A DNA stretch of 64,000 bases. Origin: QFOX01 sp033763655. Lineage in GTDB: Bacteria; Pseudomonadota; Alphaproteobacteria; Rickettsiales; UBA3002. Within the stretch, counting starts at the first letter, position 1; every line of letters begins with the position of its first letter. Under the pieces are notes generated by a model. That model searched no databases. It saw nothing but the letters and a program-made list of their open reading frames with translations, and had not been told where the DNA came from. Below are positions 7,234 through 14,800 of this stretch, piece after piece. Where the stretch lies: positions 1 through 64,000 of the forward strand of contig JANRKD010000011.1 in NCBI GenBank assembly GCA_033763655.1, in the 5' to 3' direction. Made by a program: the position numbers and the translations under genes.

Positions 7234-8419
7234 GGGCAATCCCCAACAGGTTGCGTTTTTCTTCCGCGCTCAGGAAATCCGCGCGCGAGATGCGCTCCCA
7301 GTAGGCATCACGCTTCTCAGCAAAAATGGGGATAGCATCCTGATCCAGACTCAGGACGAGCGCGGTGTCAAACATCGGCACCAGCCAGTTATTGAGCGCA
7401 TCGGTCACCGTCTGCAACAGCGGGACAATCGTCTGTTCCCACAGGGCGAGCCGCGCTTCTTTCAAATTGGCGTAGGTGTTATCTCCAGGAATACCAAGCA
7501 ATTGCGGCGGTACTCCGAAGGCCAGCGCTACATCGCGGGCACTGGAATGCTTGATATTAATAAAATCCATATCGCGCGGGTTGAGGCTCATTTCCTTCCA
7601 TTCCAGCCCGCCTTCAAGCAACAGGGGGCGGCCTGCATTCATCGCGCCCGAAAATTGCTCATCGAGCTGCGATTTCAGCCGCCCATACTGCGTTTCGCTG
7701 AGCATTCCGGCGTTTCCTTCGCCAGCCTTGACCATCAACGCGCCCGAGGGCCGCGCACCGTTTTGCAGCAACGCCTGATTCCAGGCGCTGCACTGGTTGT
7801 GCTGGTCGATGCTGTAAGCGGCGGCCTCCATGGGCGATAACCCATACCAGTCATCGAGCGGATGAAAGGCCTTGAGGTGCAAAATGCGCGACTGACCGCT
7901 GATCGCATCGACCGCGACATCGAGCGCGCGGCCATCAATCGTATAGCGGTAAGCCTTGGGAATCCCGCCTTGCCCGGGGATAATCGCCACCCGGTCGGGG
8001 CGCAGCACGTGCAATTCCAGCGGCGCGCCGTCTTTCGGGCCGATCGCATGCAGGTAGCTGTTGCCTGCAATCAGACGATGCGCATACAGCGCTTCGCACA
8101 GCTCTGTGCCGCCTTGCAGCGGGTTGGGGGTATTAAGCAGCGTCAGTAATGGGTGCGCCTCAAGTGTCCGCACCGTGCGACTACGGCGCTCGCTGAGCTT
8201 CCACGGCACCGAGGCGGCGGCAGTCGCAATCATCGCCACCGCGCGGTGGGCAATAACATTGCGGCGGTAGCCTTCATCCGCAAATTTGCTGACATCGCGG
8301 CGCATCCATACGGCCTGCCCTGCGGGTATCATGTAAGCGGTGGTGCCGGGGTAGGATTTTGCCTCGATTGCCTGAGTCTGCGCGCGAGCGCGCCCAAGCC
8401 ACGGTATCATGCGTGCCAT
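7223..8419 (-). CDS. Phage/GTA portal protein, HK97 family (gp3-like)
   Basis: 398 aa from ATG 8419, preceded by GGAAAG; a GTG nine codons upstream is an alternative. Family landmarks include AHRAVAMIATAAASVPWKL, HPLLTLLNTPNP, YAHRLIAGNSYLHAIG, WYGLSPMEAAAYSID and the C-terminal LGIPGDNTYANLKEARLALWEQTIVPLL. It forms the dodecameric ring for DNA entry and nucleates head assembly. Upstream a 209-base gap separates it from the small membrane gene; downstream it is coupled to the protease. Confidence 0.92.
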   Translation of the reverse strand: MARMIPWLGRARAQTQAIEAKSYPGTTAYMIPAGQAVWMRRDVSKFADEGYRRNVIAHRAVAMIATAAASVPWKLSERRSRTVRTLEAHPLLTLLNTPNPLQGGTELCEALYAHRLIAGNSYLHAIGPKDGAPLELHVLRPDRVAIIPGQGGIPKAYRYTIDGRALDVAVDAISGQSRILHLKAFHPLDDWYGLSPMEAAAYSIDQHNQCSAWNQALLQNGARPSGALMVKAGEGNAGMLSETQYGRLKSQLDEQFSGAMNAGRPLLLEGGLEWKEMSLNPRDMDFINIKHSSARDVALAFGVPPQLLGIPGDNTYANLKEARLALWEQTIVPLLQTVTDALNNWLVPMFDTALVLSLDQDAIPIFAEKRDAYWERISRADFLSAEEKRNLLGIAHGK

Positions 8420-8628
8420 AGGATCTTTCCGGGTTAGAGGATACACAGGGGAGATGGGTCAATGAATCCGGGGTCGCGTCATGCACGCCATCAAGGACGG
8501 CATGAAGGCTTCATCCGCCATTCAAATCAGGCGGCCTCGACTCACACGAAATCCATTCTATATTTAAGGTTGTAACCCGCCCCGCCACCACCCGGAAGGG
8601 GGGTCGTGCAATTATTTTGCACTATTTA

Positions 8629-9048
8629 TTACACTGCCCTTTCAAGCGCGCGTTCCTGCAACGTCCCGTGGTTTTCGACAGCGGCAATCTGCGCATCGGG
8701 CTGCGCGGCATGGCGCAGGGGGGTATTGTCAAATGGGGCGGCGGCCCATTCCGGGTTGAGTGCCGCTGCCGGTGGTGCCTGTTCGGCCTCGTCGCCTGCG
8801 CCACGTGCCGAGGCCTTGAACGAGCAATACGCCGCCAGCAGCGCGCCAAAAATACCCATCCCCCATTGCATCATCGGCTGGGCCATGTCGCTGTTTCTGG
8901 CGTTACCATGCTTGCCGAGATAACGCCCCACCAGTGCGCCGAGCGTCCCGAATACCGCCGCGCTCAGCAACGCGCGCGCCACACCCTTCGACGGGGCCGC
9001 CGCCGGTGGCATGTCGTGCGTTTCTGCTCTTGAATCAGAGTCGTCCAT
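8629..9048 (-). CDS. Small predicted membrane protein in the GTA-like cluster
   Basis: 139 aa. Two hydrophobic segments (about residues 25-45, ARALLSAAVFGTLGALVG, and 62-80, WGMGIFGALLAAYCSF), then an Ala/Pro/Glu-rich tail. Not recognised. It lies between the terminase and portal genes, where phages often carry head-decoration, holin-like or lipoprotein genes; holin is possible but unproven. The stop at 8629 is followed by a small hairpin (8606-8622, GTGCAA/TTGCAC). The opposite strand is also open, but its translation is Arg/Cys-rich and unconvincing. Confidence 0.55.
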   Translation of the reverse strand: MDDSDSRAETHDMPPAAAPSKGVARALLSAAVFGTLGALVGRYLGKHGNARNSDMAQPMMQWGMGIFGALLAAYCSFKASARGAGDEAEQAPPAAALNPEWAAAPFDNTPLRHAAQPDAQIAAVENHGTLQERALERAV

Positions 9049-9131
9049 CCTCGAAACCTACCATAAAATCGCCGCGGCTTATGTGAATGTTTCGTGACAA
9101 AATCCGAAAAAACATACACATGCACCATTAT

Positions 9132-10553
9132 TTATAAGCGACGCACCCGCAGCGTTTCACCGCCTTTGCGGCTACGCACCCAGTTGAGATACTGGCTCAA
9201 CGCATCGACCTGATCGTCATGCGCTCCATCGGGGAACTGAAATAATTCCTGCTCAAATGCTGCCAGCCACGGGGCATAGGTTGGCAAGGCCAGCTTTCCC
9301 GCCTCCATCAGCGGCGTCACCCGCAGCAGGCGCGTCACTTTATCGGCGTTGGGCAGGCAGGCGATGACCGGCAAATCTGTTTCACGGCGTATATCCTGTA
9401 ACAGTGACTGCCCACTTGCTTTATCCTCGATGAGGATTGCCTCAGGGCAATAGCGCGCGGCGTGATGTACCATCGCGCGTTTCAGTTCGGGATATTCCAG
9501 CCGCACTACCAGCATATCGACCAGCACATGCACCCCGTCACGCAGCGCGAAGGTGGCGCAGGCGCTCGGGTCGTTGGCCGCGCCCGCCTTCACCCCCGTA
9601 TCCCATGACTGCACATACCGCTCGCCCTCAAGAACCACTGTCGGTGCCACCCGTGCCAGCCAGTGCGCATGCACCAGCCCGCCCGCCTGCGCGACCGGCA
9701 TCTGCTGGTATTGCGCATTGAAATTGGCACTGCCGAGATCCATCTTCAGGCGTTCGAGCACAGGCAGCGGCTCGCGCGCCACATGCAGCACATCCCCCCG
9801 CGCCCGCGTATGCCGGAAACTCCCAATCTGAATCGTGGTTTTCTCCGGCGCAATGGCGGGCAGGCTTAAATGCTCCCACCCTCCCTTTTCCAGCAGATAG
9901 CCCGACAGATCCTCCGGGTGCAGCCGCTGCATGACCAGCAGCATGACCCCGTGCTGCTTATCATCCAGTCGCGTGGCCCAGGTATGGTCGAACCACTGGT
10001 TGACCGCCACTCGCTGATGGTGATGGCTTGCCTGCAGCGGATTCAGCGGGTCGTCGATAATCAGGATATTCCCGCCCTCGCCAATCGCCGCACCACCGAC
10101 CGAAACCGCCCGCCGGTAGCCGCGCTGCGTGGTCGTGAACTTCTCCTTTTCGTTCTGGTCGTTGGTCAGCCGCGTGTGCGCGAATAACTTCCGGTACCAC
10201 GGCGCCTGCATCACCACCCGGCAATCGGTCGAATGCTTGAGGCTGAGCGACTGCGCATAGCAGGCCGCCATAATCCGCTGCGATGGCTGATGCCCGAGCA
10301 GCCAGGCCGGCCACGCCACCGAAACCATCGTTGATTTCAACATCCGGGGCGGCAGGTTGATAATCAGCCGGGTCACCTGACCGGCGGCGCAGGCGGCAAG
10401 ATACTCGGCGATCGCATCCATATGCCAGTTATGGGCATAGCGCGCGGCAGGGTCGACCGTGGCCAGCACACGGCGCAGGAACAGCGAAAAATGGACACGG
10501 CTGGCTGCGTCGAATTTAACACGCACCTGTCTTTCTGAAGGAGTATTTCTCAT
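9132..10553 (-). CDS. Phage terminase large subunit
   Basis: 473 aa from ATG 10553; the frame is open further upstream but would run into the divergent gene at 10594. ATPase domain: variant Walker A with K73-S-T (NLPPRMLKST) and Walker B ending D167-D168 (NILIIDDP). The C-terminal RNase H-like nuclease has Asp in SWDTGV, the IEDKASG strand and the GAHDDQVDALS motif. It resembles the TIGR01630-type phage terminase rather than the COG5323 type usual in Rhodobacter GTAs (from memory), which could mean replacement or a different ancestor. Role: ATP-driven DNA packaging. Confidence 0.9.
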   Translation of the reverse strand: MRNTPSERQVRVKFDAASRVHFSLFLRRVLATVDPAARYAHNWHMDAIAEYLAACAAGQVTRLIINLPPRMLKSTMVSVAWPAWLLGHQPSQRIMAACYAQSLSLKHSTDCRVVMQAPWYRKLFAHTRLTNDQNEKEKFTTTQRGYRRAVSVGGAAIGEGGNILIIDDPLNPLQASHHHQRVAVNQWFDHTWATRLDDKQHGVMLLVMQRLHPEDLSGYLLEKGGWEHLSLPAIAPEKTTIQIGSFRHTRARGDVLHVAREPLPVLERLKMDLGSANFNAQYQQMPVAQAGGLVHAHWLARVAPTVVLEGERYVQSWDTGVKAGAANDPSACATFALRDGVHVLVDMLVVRLEYPELKRAMVHHAARYCPEAILIEDKASGQSLLQDIRRETDLPVIACLPNADKVTRLLRVTPLMEAGKLALPTYAPWLAAFEQELFQFPDGAHDDQVDALSQYLNWVRSRKGGETLRVRRL

Positions 10554-10593
10554 ATTCTGTTTGAATCTCTTGAGTTTGGGGGAGGTAATGCGT

Positions 10594-10905
10594 ATGGTTA
10601 ACGCCATGACAAACGGAGTGGAAACCCCACGTATGGACGATAAGCGCCGCTCATTCGTAGATTCGATCATTGCCAAAAAAGGGCACCTGATTCACAAGCT
10701 CAAAGCGAAGGACACCACCGGTCGCTGGGCCTATTATTTCGTGCTGGTCGAAGCCCCGCGCGAGGCCGCCTTCCTGAAGGCGATCGAGGGTGACGGCACC
10801 ATCGACCTTGAGGATTTCGGCAAAGTCGTTGCCTCCTGCTACGGCGAGGAGCCAACCCAGGAAGTCAAAGACTACCTCAAGGAAAAATACGGGTTCGACG
10901 TTTAA
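10594..10905 (+). CDS. Small conserved protein, paralogue of 4146-4490
   Basis: 103 aa. ATG 10594 chosen since GGAGG (10581-10585) is 8 bases upstream; ATG 10588 would be only 2 bases away. It aligns end to end with the product of 4146-4490, most clearly at the YGFD/YGFN C-terminus. Function unknown; no membrane or signal segment. It is divergent from the terminase and followed by another + gene, so it belongs to the antiparallel set embedded in the capsid cluster. Confidence 0.7.
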   Translation: MVNAMTNGVETPRMDDKRRSFVDSIIAKKGHLIHKLKAKDTTGRWAYYFVLVEAPREAAFLKAIEGDGTIDLEDFGKVVASCYGEEPTQEVKDYLKEKYGFDV

Positions 10906-10945
10906 CGATCCGCCGCCACGCATTGCTGGAAATTCCCTGCCGGTT

Positions 10946-11686
10946 ATGGTAGATTACTCTATGGTCAGCACTGTCTCCGCCTATGATTTTTCCGCCGTGC
11001 TGGATGGCTTGCTCGCCCGCCGGGAGATTCGCGGCCCCCACGCCACGATGATTGCCTCCGTCACCCGCGAGCGCGCACTGGCCCTGCTCTGCCTGCCCGA
11101 TGTGCGCTACATGCCCGCCTTCAAAATCCTCGACATGCTCACCGCTATGGTGGCCATCGCCGCCGCCATTGCCGAGGCCACGCAGCTTCGCGTCGGCGAA
11201 GTCCGCGCCCTCCTGCGTGAATCGTTGGGTGATGACACCAAACTCATCCGCCACTTCATGCTCGAAGCGGCGCTGGAGCGCGCCCGTTACGAACCGTTGA
11301 TGATGGATGCCCGCACCGCCGATGCCCAGCTCAGGCGCGAAATTATCCTGCAACGCCGCTGGGCCGCCATGCGCACGGCCCATCAGGAAAAAGCCGCCCT
11401 GCCCGAGGCCTGGATGGACAGTGTCGAAGCGGCGGTCGCCTGCGCACTCGCCGCCGATGATTTCCGCCGCTTCCGTCAGGGGCCGCTGTTGCAGATGTTC
11501 GCCGAAATGCTCGCCCTCGCCCGCAAAATGCACCAACAGGGCGAGCCTCTGGCAGCTCTTGCCGCCGCGCTGGCGCAAGGCGGCACGCTGTGGCGCCGCT
11601 ATGCCTTGAAAACCGCCCGTTACCGTGAGCCTTCCGCACCGGTGGCTGACATCCGCGCCCTTCGTCCGCCCCATACGATTCATTGA
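10946..11686 (+). CDS. Hypothetical helical protein, 246 aa
   Basis: Not recognised. Start ambiguous between ATG 10946 and ATG 10961. Entirely helical and Ala/Arg/Leu-rich (LTAMVAIAAAIAEATQLRVGEVRALLRES, MLALARKMHQQGEPLAALAAALAQ), no cysteine clusters, no signal. It ends 7 bases inside the convergent gene at 11680. The minus strand is also open over most of this length (10877-11710), but that translation is Gly/His/Arg-rich, whereas this strand gives ordinary helix-forming sequence and GC-rich third positions. Possibly a regulator of the cluster, from position only. Confidence 0.6.
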   Translation: MVDYSMVSTVSAYDFSAVLDGLLARREIRGPHATMIASVTRERALALLCLPDVRYMPAFKILDMLTAMVAIAAAIAEATQLRVGEVRALLRESLGDDTKLIRHFMLEAALERARYEPLMMDARTADAQLRREIILQRRWAAMRTAHQEKAALPEAWMDSVEAAVACALAADDFRRFRQGPLLQMFAEMLALARKMHQQGEPLAALAAALAQGGTLWRRYALKTARYREPSAPVADIRALRPPHTIH

Positions 11687-12012
11687 TTCGCCTCTCCTTC
11701 TGCGATCCATTGCGTCAGCAGCCGCATTTCCTCGGCAGTTAACGTTTCTGCCTCGACCGGCTGGGGCTTGCCTGTCTTGCCGGCCTGCACCGCCTCAGCT
11801 TCAGGCAGCGAGGCCAGCGCCTGCACCAGCTTCTGCAGGTTCACCACCATGCTTTGCTTGGCCCCGAACAGGCGTTCCCATTCCGGGCTGTCGAGATGGT
11901 GCGGGTCACGCAACCCACGCTGCATTTCCTTCAACATAGCGTCGATTAATGCATTGGCGCGTTTGCTGGCGCGGCGCCGCGAGGGCGCGGCAACGTGAGG
12001 GCTTCGTTTCAT
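11680..12012 (-). CDS. Small packaging-type protein, candidate small terminase (gp1-like)
   Basis: 110 aa. Basic N-terminus (RRRASKRANALIDAMLKEMQ), a central helix (MVVNLQKLVQALASLPEAEA) and an acidic C-terminal helix (EEMRLLTQWIAEGE). This charge layout and the place at the head of the minus-strand cluster fit gene 1 of the Rhodobacter GTA, a small terminase subunit, but no motif proves it. Two + strand genes separate it from the large terminase. Its promoter would lie in the AT-rich region 12013-12180. Confidence 0.5.
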   Translation of the reverse strand: MKRSPHVAAPSRRRASKRANALIDAMLKEMQRGLRDPHHLDSPEWERLFGAKQSMVVNLQKLVQALASLPEAEAVQAGKTGKPQPVEAETLTAEEMRLLTQWIAEGEANQ

Positions 12013-12144
12013 GGGTGCTCATCAACGGGGAGAGAAAATGCTTGCCACGGCAGGGCCAGCGATTTCCCAGCCTAGCGCCGCCGCCGCTTCCCCGGAAGTC
12101 CCTGACCTGCAAAAAAATTGTATTGCTGGTTGTATAATTATCAC

Positions 12145-12180
12145 TTAACACAACTTAAGATTGTTTTAATCTTCCTTTAA
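12145..12180. promoter_or_regulatory. Array of four helically phased TTAA sites (CtrA-like)
   Basis: TTAA occurs at 12145, 12155, 12166 and 12177, that is spacers of 6, 7 and 7 bases. The last two intervals match the CtrA consensus TTAA-N7-TTAA exactly. The array lies in the divergent gap between the gp1-like gene (starting 12012, minus) and the + gene at 12268. GTA genes are under CtrA-dependent control in Rhodobacter, so this is a plausible master site. Confidence 0.45.
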
Positions 12181-12267
12181 AAAATGAAGATGTCGAACAA
12201 TCTTACTGTTTATATTCGTTTTTTCTGTGTTTTGGCAACCTCATTCACACCTCAGGGAGAAATCACG

Positions 12268-12639
12268 ATGGCAACCACCCAGGACCCCACCAGCTTCACC
12301 TCCACCTATCTCGCTTCGTTCCACCAACGGGTTTGCGGCTCCTTCGCCGATCACGAGCAAAGCATCTGGCGGGCGGTCATCACGCAGGCGCTGATGGATG
12401 CCGCCAGCCAATCGAGAAAATCCGAAGCCAGACGCTCTCGCAGCGATGCCCTGAACTGGCTACTGAGCGATTCGCGCGATTTCGAGGCGGTCTGCGACAA
12501 TGCAGGGTTCGATCCGGGGTATGTCCGTCGTCGCGCGAAAGAGGCACTGGCGCGCGGCTGCGAGTGGCGCCTGCCCAACGGTCAGGGATGGCGCACTCAG
12601 GAACGCGCAGCTTCCCTCACCCTTCACAATCAACACTAG
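12268..12639 (+). CDS. Hypothetical protein, phage-regulator-like, 123 aa
   Basis: ATG 12268 chosen for the GGGAGA ribosome site 7 bases upstream; an earlier in-frame ATG at 12184 lies in the AT-rich control region. The centre holds a conserved-looking block, ALNWLLSDSRDFEAVCDNAG followed by FDPGYVRRRAKEA, typical of small phage and alphaproteobacterial proteins with a helix-turn-helix-like end, but no family name can be given. First gene of a two-gene unit behind the TTAA array. Possibly DNA-binding. Confidence 0.65.
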   Translation: MATTQDPTSFTSTYLASFHQRVCGSFADHEQSIWRAVITQALMDAASQSRKSEARRSRSDALNWLLSDSRDFEAVCDNAGFDPGYVRRRAKEALARGCEWRLPNGQGWRTQERAASLTLHNQH

Positions 12640-12648
12640 GGAGGCAGC

Positions 12649-13167
12649 ATGGCATTTTCGCAACGCCGTGGGCGTCCACCACAACCACGCACCGATGCCC
12701 CCGATCTGGGCACGCCCGAACTCTGCTACAAACGCGCACTGGGACTCACAGACGAACCAATCGACCAGCTTTTGCAACGCGGCCTGATTACCGTCAACCA
12801 TCACTGGTGCGGCCTGCATCTGCGTTGGCTTTACACCCTGCGCTACGGCGCGCCTGTCGTCACCACCCGCTATGCCGATGCGGCGGAACAGGGGCGTGCC
12901 GACGAGGAAGATCCCCTCTGGCGCAGCAGCCGCGAGCAGGAATACCTCAACGCCACAGCCCTGTTAAAGCAGGCCGGGCGTTACGAGCCCGTCATGCGCA
13001 TGTGCGTGTTTAATGAGCTGCCGGCGTTCCTGAACCCCACACTCAGCGCGCGCGCATGGCACGAGCCGGCCCTTGCCCATCAGCTCAATCGGCAGCATGG
13101 TTTGTTGCTCGAAGGCCTCACTCTGCTTGCGTCGCAATGGCGTGGCAGCGGGAAGCAATCCCGATAA
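12649..13167 (+). CDS. Hypothetical protein with AT-hook-like N-terminus, 172 aa
   Basis: ATG with GGGAGG 6 bases upstream, 9 bases after the previous stop, so co-transcribed. The N-terminus RRGRPPQPR resembles an AT-hook; next comes ELCYKRALGLTDEPIDQLLQ and GLITVNHHWCGLHLRWLYTL, then a helical C-terminal domain. Not recognised beyond a sense that it is conserved in alphaproteobacteria. The Arg-Gly-Arg-Pro core suggests contact with AT-rich DNA. It pairs with the preceding small gene next to the capsid cluster. Confidence 0.65.
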   Translation: MAFSQRRGRPPQPRTDAPDLGTPELCYKRALGLTDEPIDQLLQRGLITVNHHWCGLHLRWLYTLRYGAPVVTTRYADAAEQGRADEEDPLWRSSREQEYLNATALLKQAGRYEPVMRMCVFNELPAFLNPTLSARAWHEPALAHQLNRQHGLLLEGLTLLASQWRGSGKQSR

Positions 13168-13361
13168 AATCATGATATTCAATGATGATTTTACTAAAAT
13201 GCACGCATAAAAATGCAGGGCGGGCCACGAATTACTTTGCGGGAATATCTGTTTTTTGCTAATAATTATCTCAGCTGGATGTCCAGCGTCAACCGGGTGA
13301 CGGCATTGCGGGATATACTCCAAACGCAGCCCCGTCGCACTTAATCCAAGGAGTTACTACC

Positions 13362-13523
13362 ATGACCCACTTCATCAAATCGTTCTTGAGCAACGAATCC
13401 GGCGCCACCGCCATCGAATACGGCCTCATCGCGGCCCTTATCGCCGTCGCTGCCATTGCCGCCATGACCAGCCTGGGCACCAAACTGGGCAGCACCTTCA
13501 ACAACGTCTCGAACCAATTGTAA
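13362..13523 (+). CDS. Flp/Fap-type pilin
   Basis: 53 aa. Classic Flp pilin: basic leader MTHFIKSFLSNESG, then ATAIEYGLIAALIAVAAIAA, the hydrophobic helix with the conserved Glu-Tyr (residues 19-20), and a short polar tail. TadV-type processing after the Gly is expected, giving the type IVc pilus used for tight adherence. GGAGTTA precedes the ATG. No tad/cpa assembly genes occur in the window, so assembly must be encoded elsewhere. Upstream gap 13168-13361 holds the promoter. Confidence 0.92.
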   Translation: MTHFIKSFLSNESGATAIEYGLIAALIAVAAIAAMTSLGTKLGSTFNNVSNQL

Positions 13524-13556
13524 GTATTCCTTGCAGTTCATCGTAGGATGACGCTG

Positions 13557-13588
13557 AATGGTCTGCAGCAGTTCTGTTGCAGACCATT
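13557..13588 (+). terminator. 14-bp intercistronic stem-loop between the pilin genes
   Basis: AATGGTCTGCA (13557-13567) and TGCAGACCATT (13578-13588) pair perfectly. Three more inner pairs (one G-U) extend the stem to 14 bp with a GTTC loop. It is followed by TGCGTTTATGAG, not a strong T-tract, so it may work as an attenuator or 3' mRNA stabiliser that lowers expression of the second pilin relative to the first. Confidence 0.6.
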
Positions 13589-13605
13589 TGCGTTTATGAG
13601 GGCCT

Positions 13606-13767
13606 ATGAAAACCATCCGACAGGATACGCGCGGCGCGACCGCCATCGAGTATGCCCTCATCGCGGCGTTGGTGGTGCTGGCGGCGGTCGGCGGCTTCAC
13701 GGTGCTTGGCAGCAGCAGCAATGGCCTGTGGGCGAACGTCAACGCCAATGTCGCCAGCAAACTCTAA
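13606..13767 (+). CDS. Second Flp/Fap-type pilin (minor pilin candidate)
   Basis: 53 aa, same length as the first pilin. Leader MKTIRQDTRG, then ATAIEYALIAALVVLAAVGG and a short tail with Trp. Glu-Tyr at the same position. The C-terminal half differs from the first pilin, so it is a paralogue and not a recent copy. GAGG lies 6 bases before the ATG, and the stem-loop at 13557-13588 separates it from the first gene. Possibly a minor subunit of the same pilus. Confidence 0.88.
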   Translation: MKTIRQDTRGATAIEYALIAALVVLAAVGGFTVLGSSSNGLWANVNANVASKL

Positions 13768-13798
13768 GCTGAGCAGCGGGCGGCGGAACGGTCAGGCC

Positions 13799-14539
13799 TT
13801 ACATCTTCTGCGCCCGCAAATCCAGAATCACCCGTTCCAGATCCGCCTGAATCTTCTGCGGTGAGGCAGGCAGGCTTCTCAGCATCTGTTGAGCCTGCGG
13901 GTTATTGCTGGCGGAAAGCGCCGCGATGGATTGCCGCGCCCGGTCGAGGTAATAATACGCGCGCTGCGGATCGGCAGGCACACCCTGCCCACCTTTGGCA
14001 TAGAGATTCCCAAGCGCAATCTGTGACATCACCCCATAGCCCTGCGGCTGTTGTGCGCCCTGCTGGAACCACGGCACCGCCTGTGCGGTAGCACCCCCCT
14101 GGCCAAGGAGCCCCTGGCCGATGGCAAACGTATCAATCGCCTGCTGGAACGGTTGCTGGCCGCCGCGCACCGCGCCCGGGCCATTGCGCATCATCTGCGT
14201 CAACGTGTCCCCCGGACTGGTTAGCCCGGAGACGCTCTTGCCCAGCGAGGCAGCCATCGCATCGAGTTTACTGAACCCATCCATACCCAGAAGATCGCGC
14301 TTCCAGCCGTCAATCTGTACGCTGGCGGCGGTGGCAGCCTTGTCAATCGCCTCCATTCCCTTTGCCAGCCCGCTACATACCGGGTTTGCGACGCTGGTGC
14401 CAAGGCGCGACAACCCGGAGTAGCAGTTCGCATCCAGCCCTTTCAGGTTGTTGAGCGCCCAGTTCCCTGCCCCTGTGAAATAAACCAGCCCGCCGATAAG
14501 CACCAGACCGCCCAAACTGCCGCGCGTCGTACCGAACAT
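13799..14539 (-). CDS. Sel1/TPR-like repeat protein with N-terminal membrane anchor
   Basis: 246 aa from ATG 14539, with GGGAGG 5 bases upstream; the frame is open to 14656 but lacks a better site. Residues 7-25 form one membrane segment (GSLGGLVLIGGLVYFTG). The middle is Gly/Gln-rich. The last 100 residues contain a Sel1-like unit (MSQIALGNLYAKGGQGVPADP, then YYYLDRARQ). Convergent with the pilin genes, so an accessory role in pilus function is conceivable, but only by position. Confidence 0.7.
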   Translation of the reverse strand: MFGTTRGSLGGLVLIGGLVYFTGAGNWALNNLKGLDANCYSGLSRLGTSVANPVCSGLAKGMEAIDKAATAASVQIDGWKRDLLGMDGFSKLDAMAASLGKSVSGLTSPGDTLTQMMRNGPGAVRGGQQPFQQAIDTFAIGQGLLGQGGATAQAVPWFQQGAQQPQGYGVMSQIALGNLYAKGGQGVPADPQRAYYYLDRARQSIAALSASNNPQAQQMLRSLPASPQKIQADLERVILDLRAQKM

Positions 14540-14732
14540 GAATCCTCCCTTAACGAAACGGCGCACCCTATGCGTGCAAGGCACCCCCGACGAACAAAAT
14601 ACCTTAGTACGCAAATAGTAGCAATTCCGCGCCTCAAATGCATCGCTAATTTTCACTTTTTTTTACAAGAGGTTGCTGTCGTCATAAAAGATTCATATAA
14701 ACAACGTTGCACGAAAGCTAAAATTCTAGTAA

Positions 14733-14746
14733 TTAATACATATTAA
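14733..14746. promoter_or_regulatory. TTAA-N6-TTAA site upstream of the RTX gene
   Basis: Two TTAA tetramers 10 bases apart, 55 bases before the RTX start codon, in the AT-rich gap 14540-14800. Same geometry as the paired sites near the capsid gene. In AT-rich DNA this can arise by chance. Confidence 0.25.
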
Positions 14747-14800
14747 CTAAAGGCCGTCCGCAGGCTATAGGCGGATCGAACACACCGAGGAGCACTACTC

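Noticed and set aside
8606..8622. Hairpin GTGCAA-TTATT-TTGCAC as a terminator
   Set aside because: Only 6 bp and no T-run in the transcribed direction; kept only as a note to the neighbouring gene.
10877..11710. Open frame of 277 codons on the minus strand
   Set aside because: Its translation is Gly/His/Arg-rich with no helix pattern, while the + strand frame has ordinary protein composition; the minus frame is a GC-rich shadow.
2281..12012. Inducible prophage
   Set aside because: No integrase, repressor, lysis or replication genes and no flanking direct repeats were seen; composition equals the host. The GTA-like reading is favoured.
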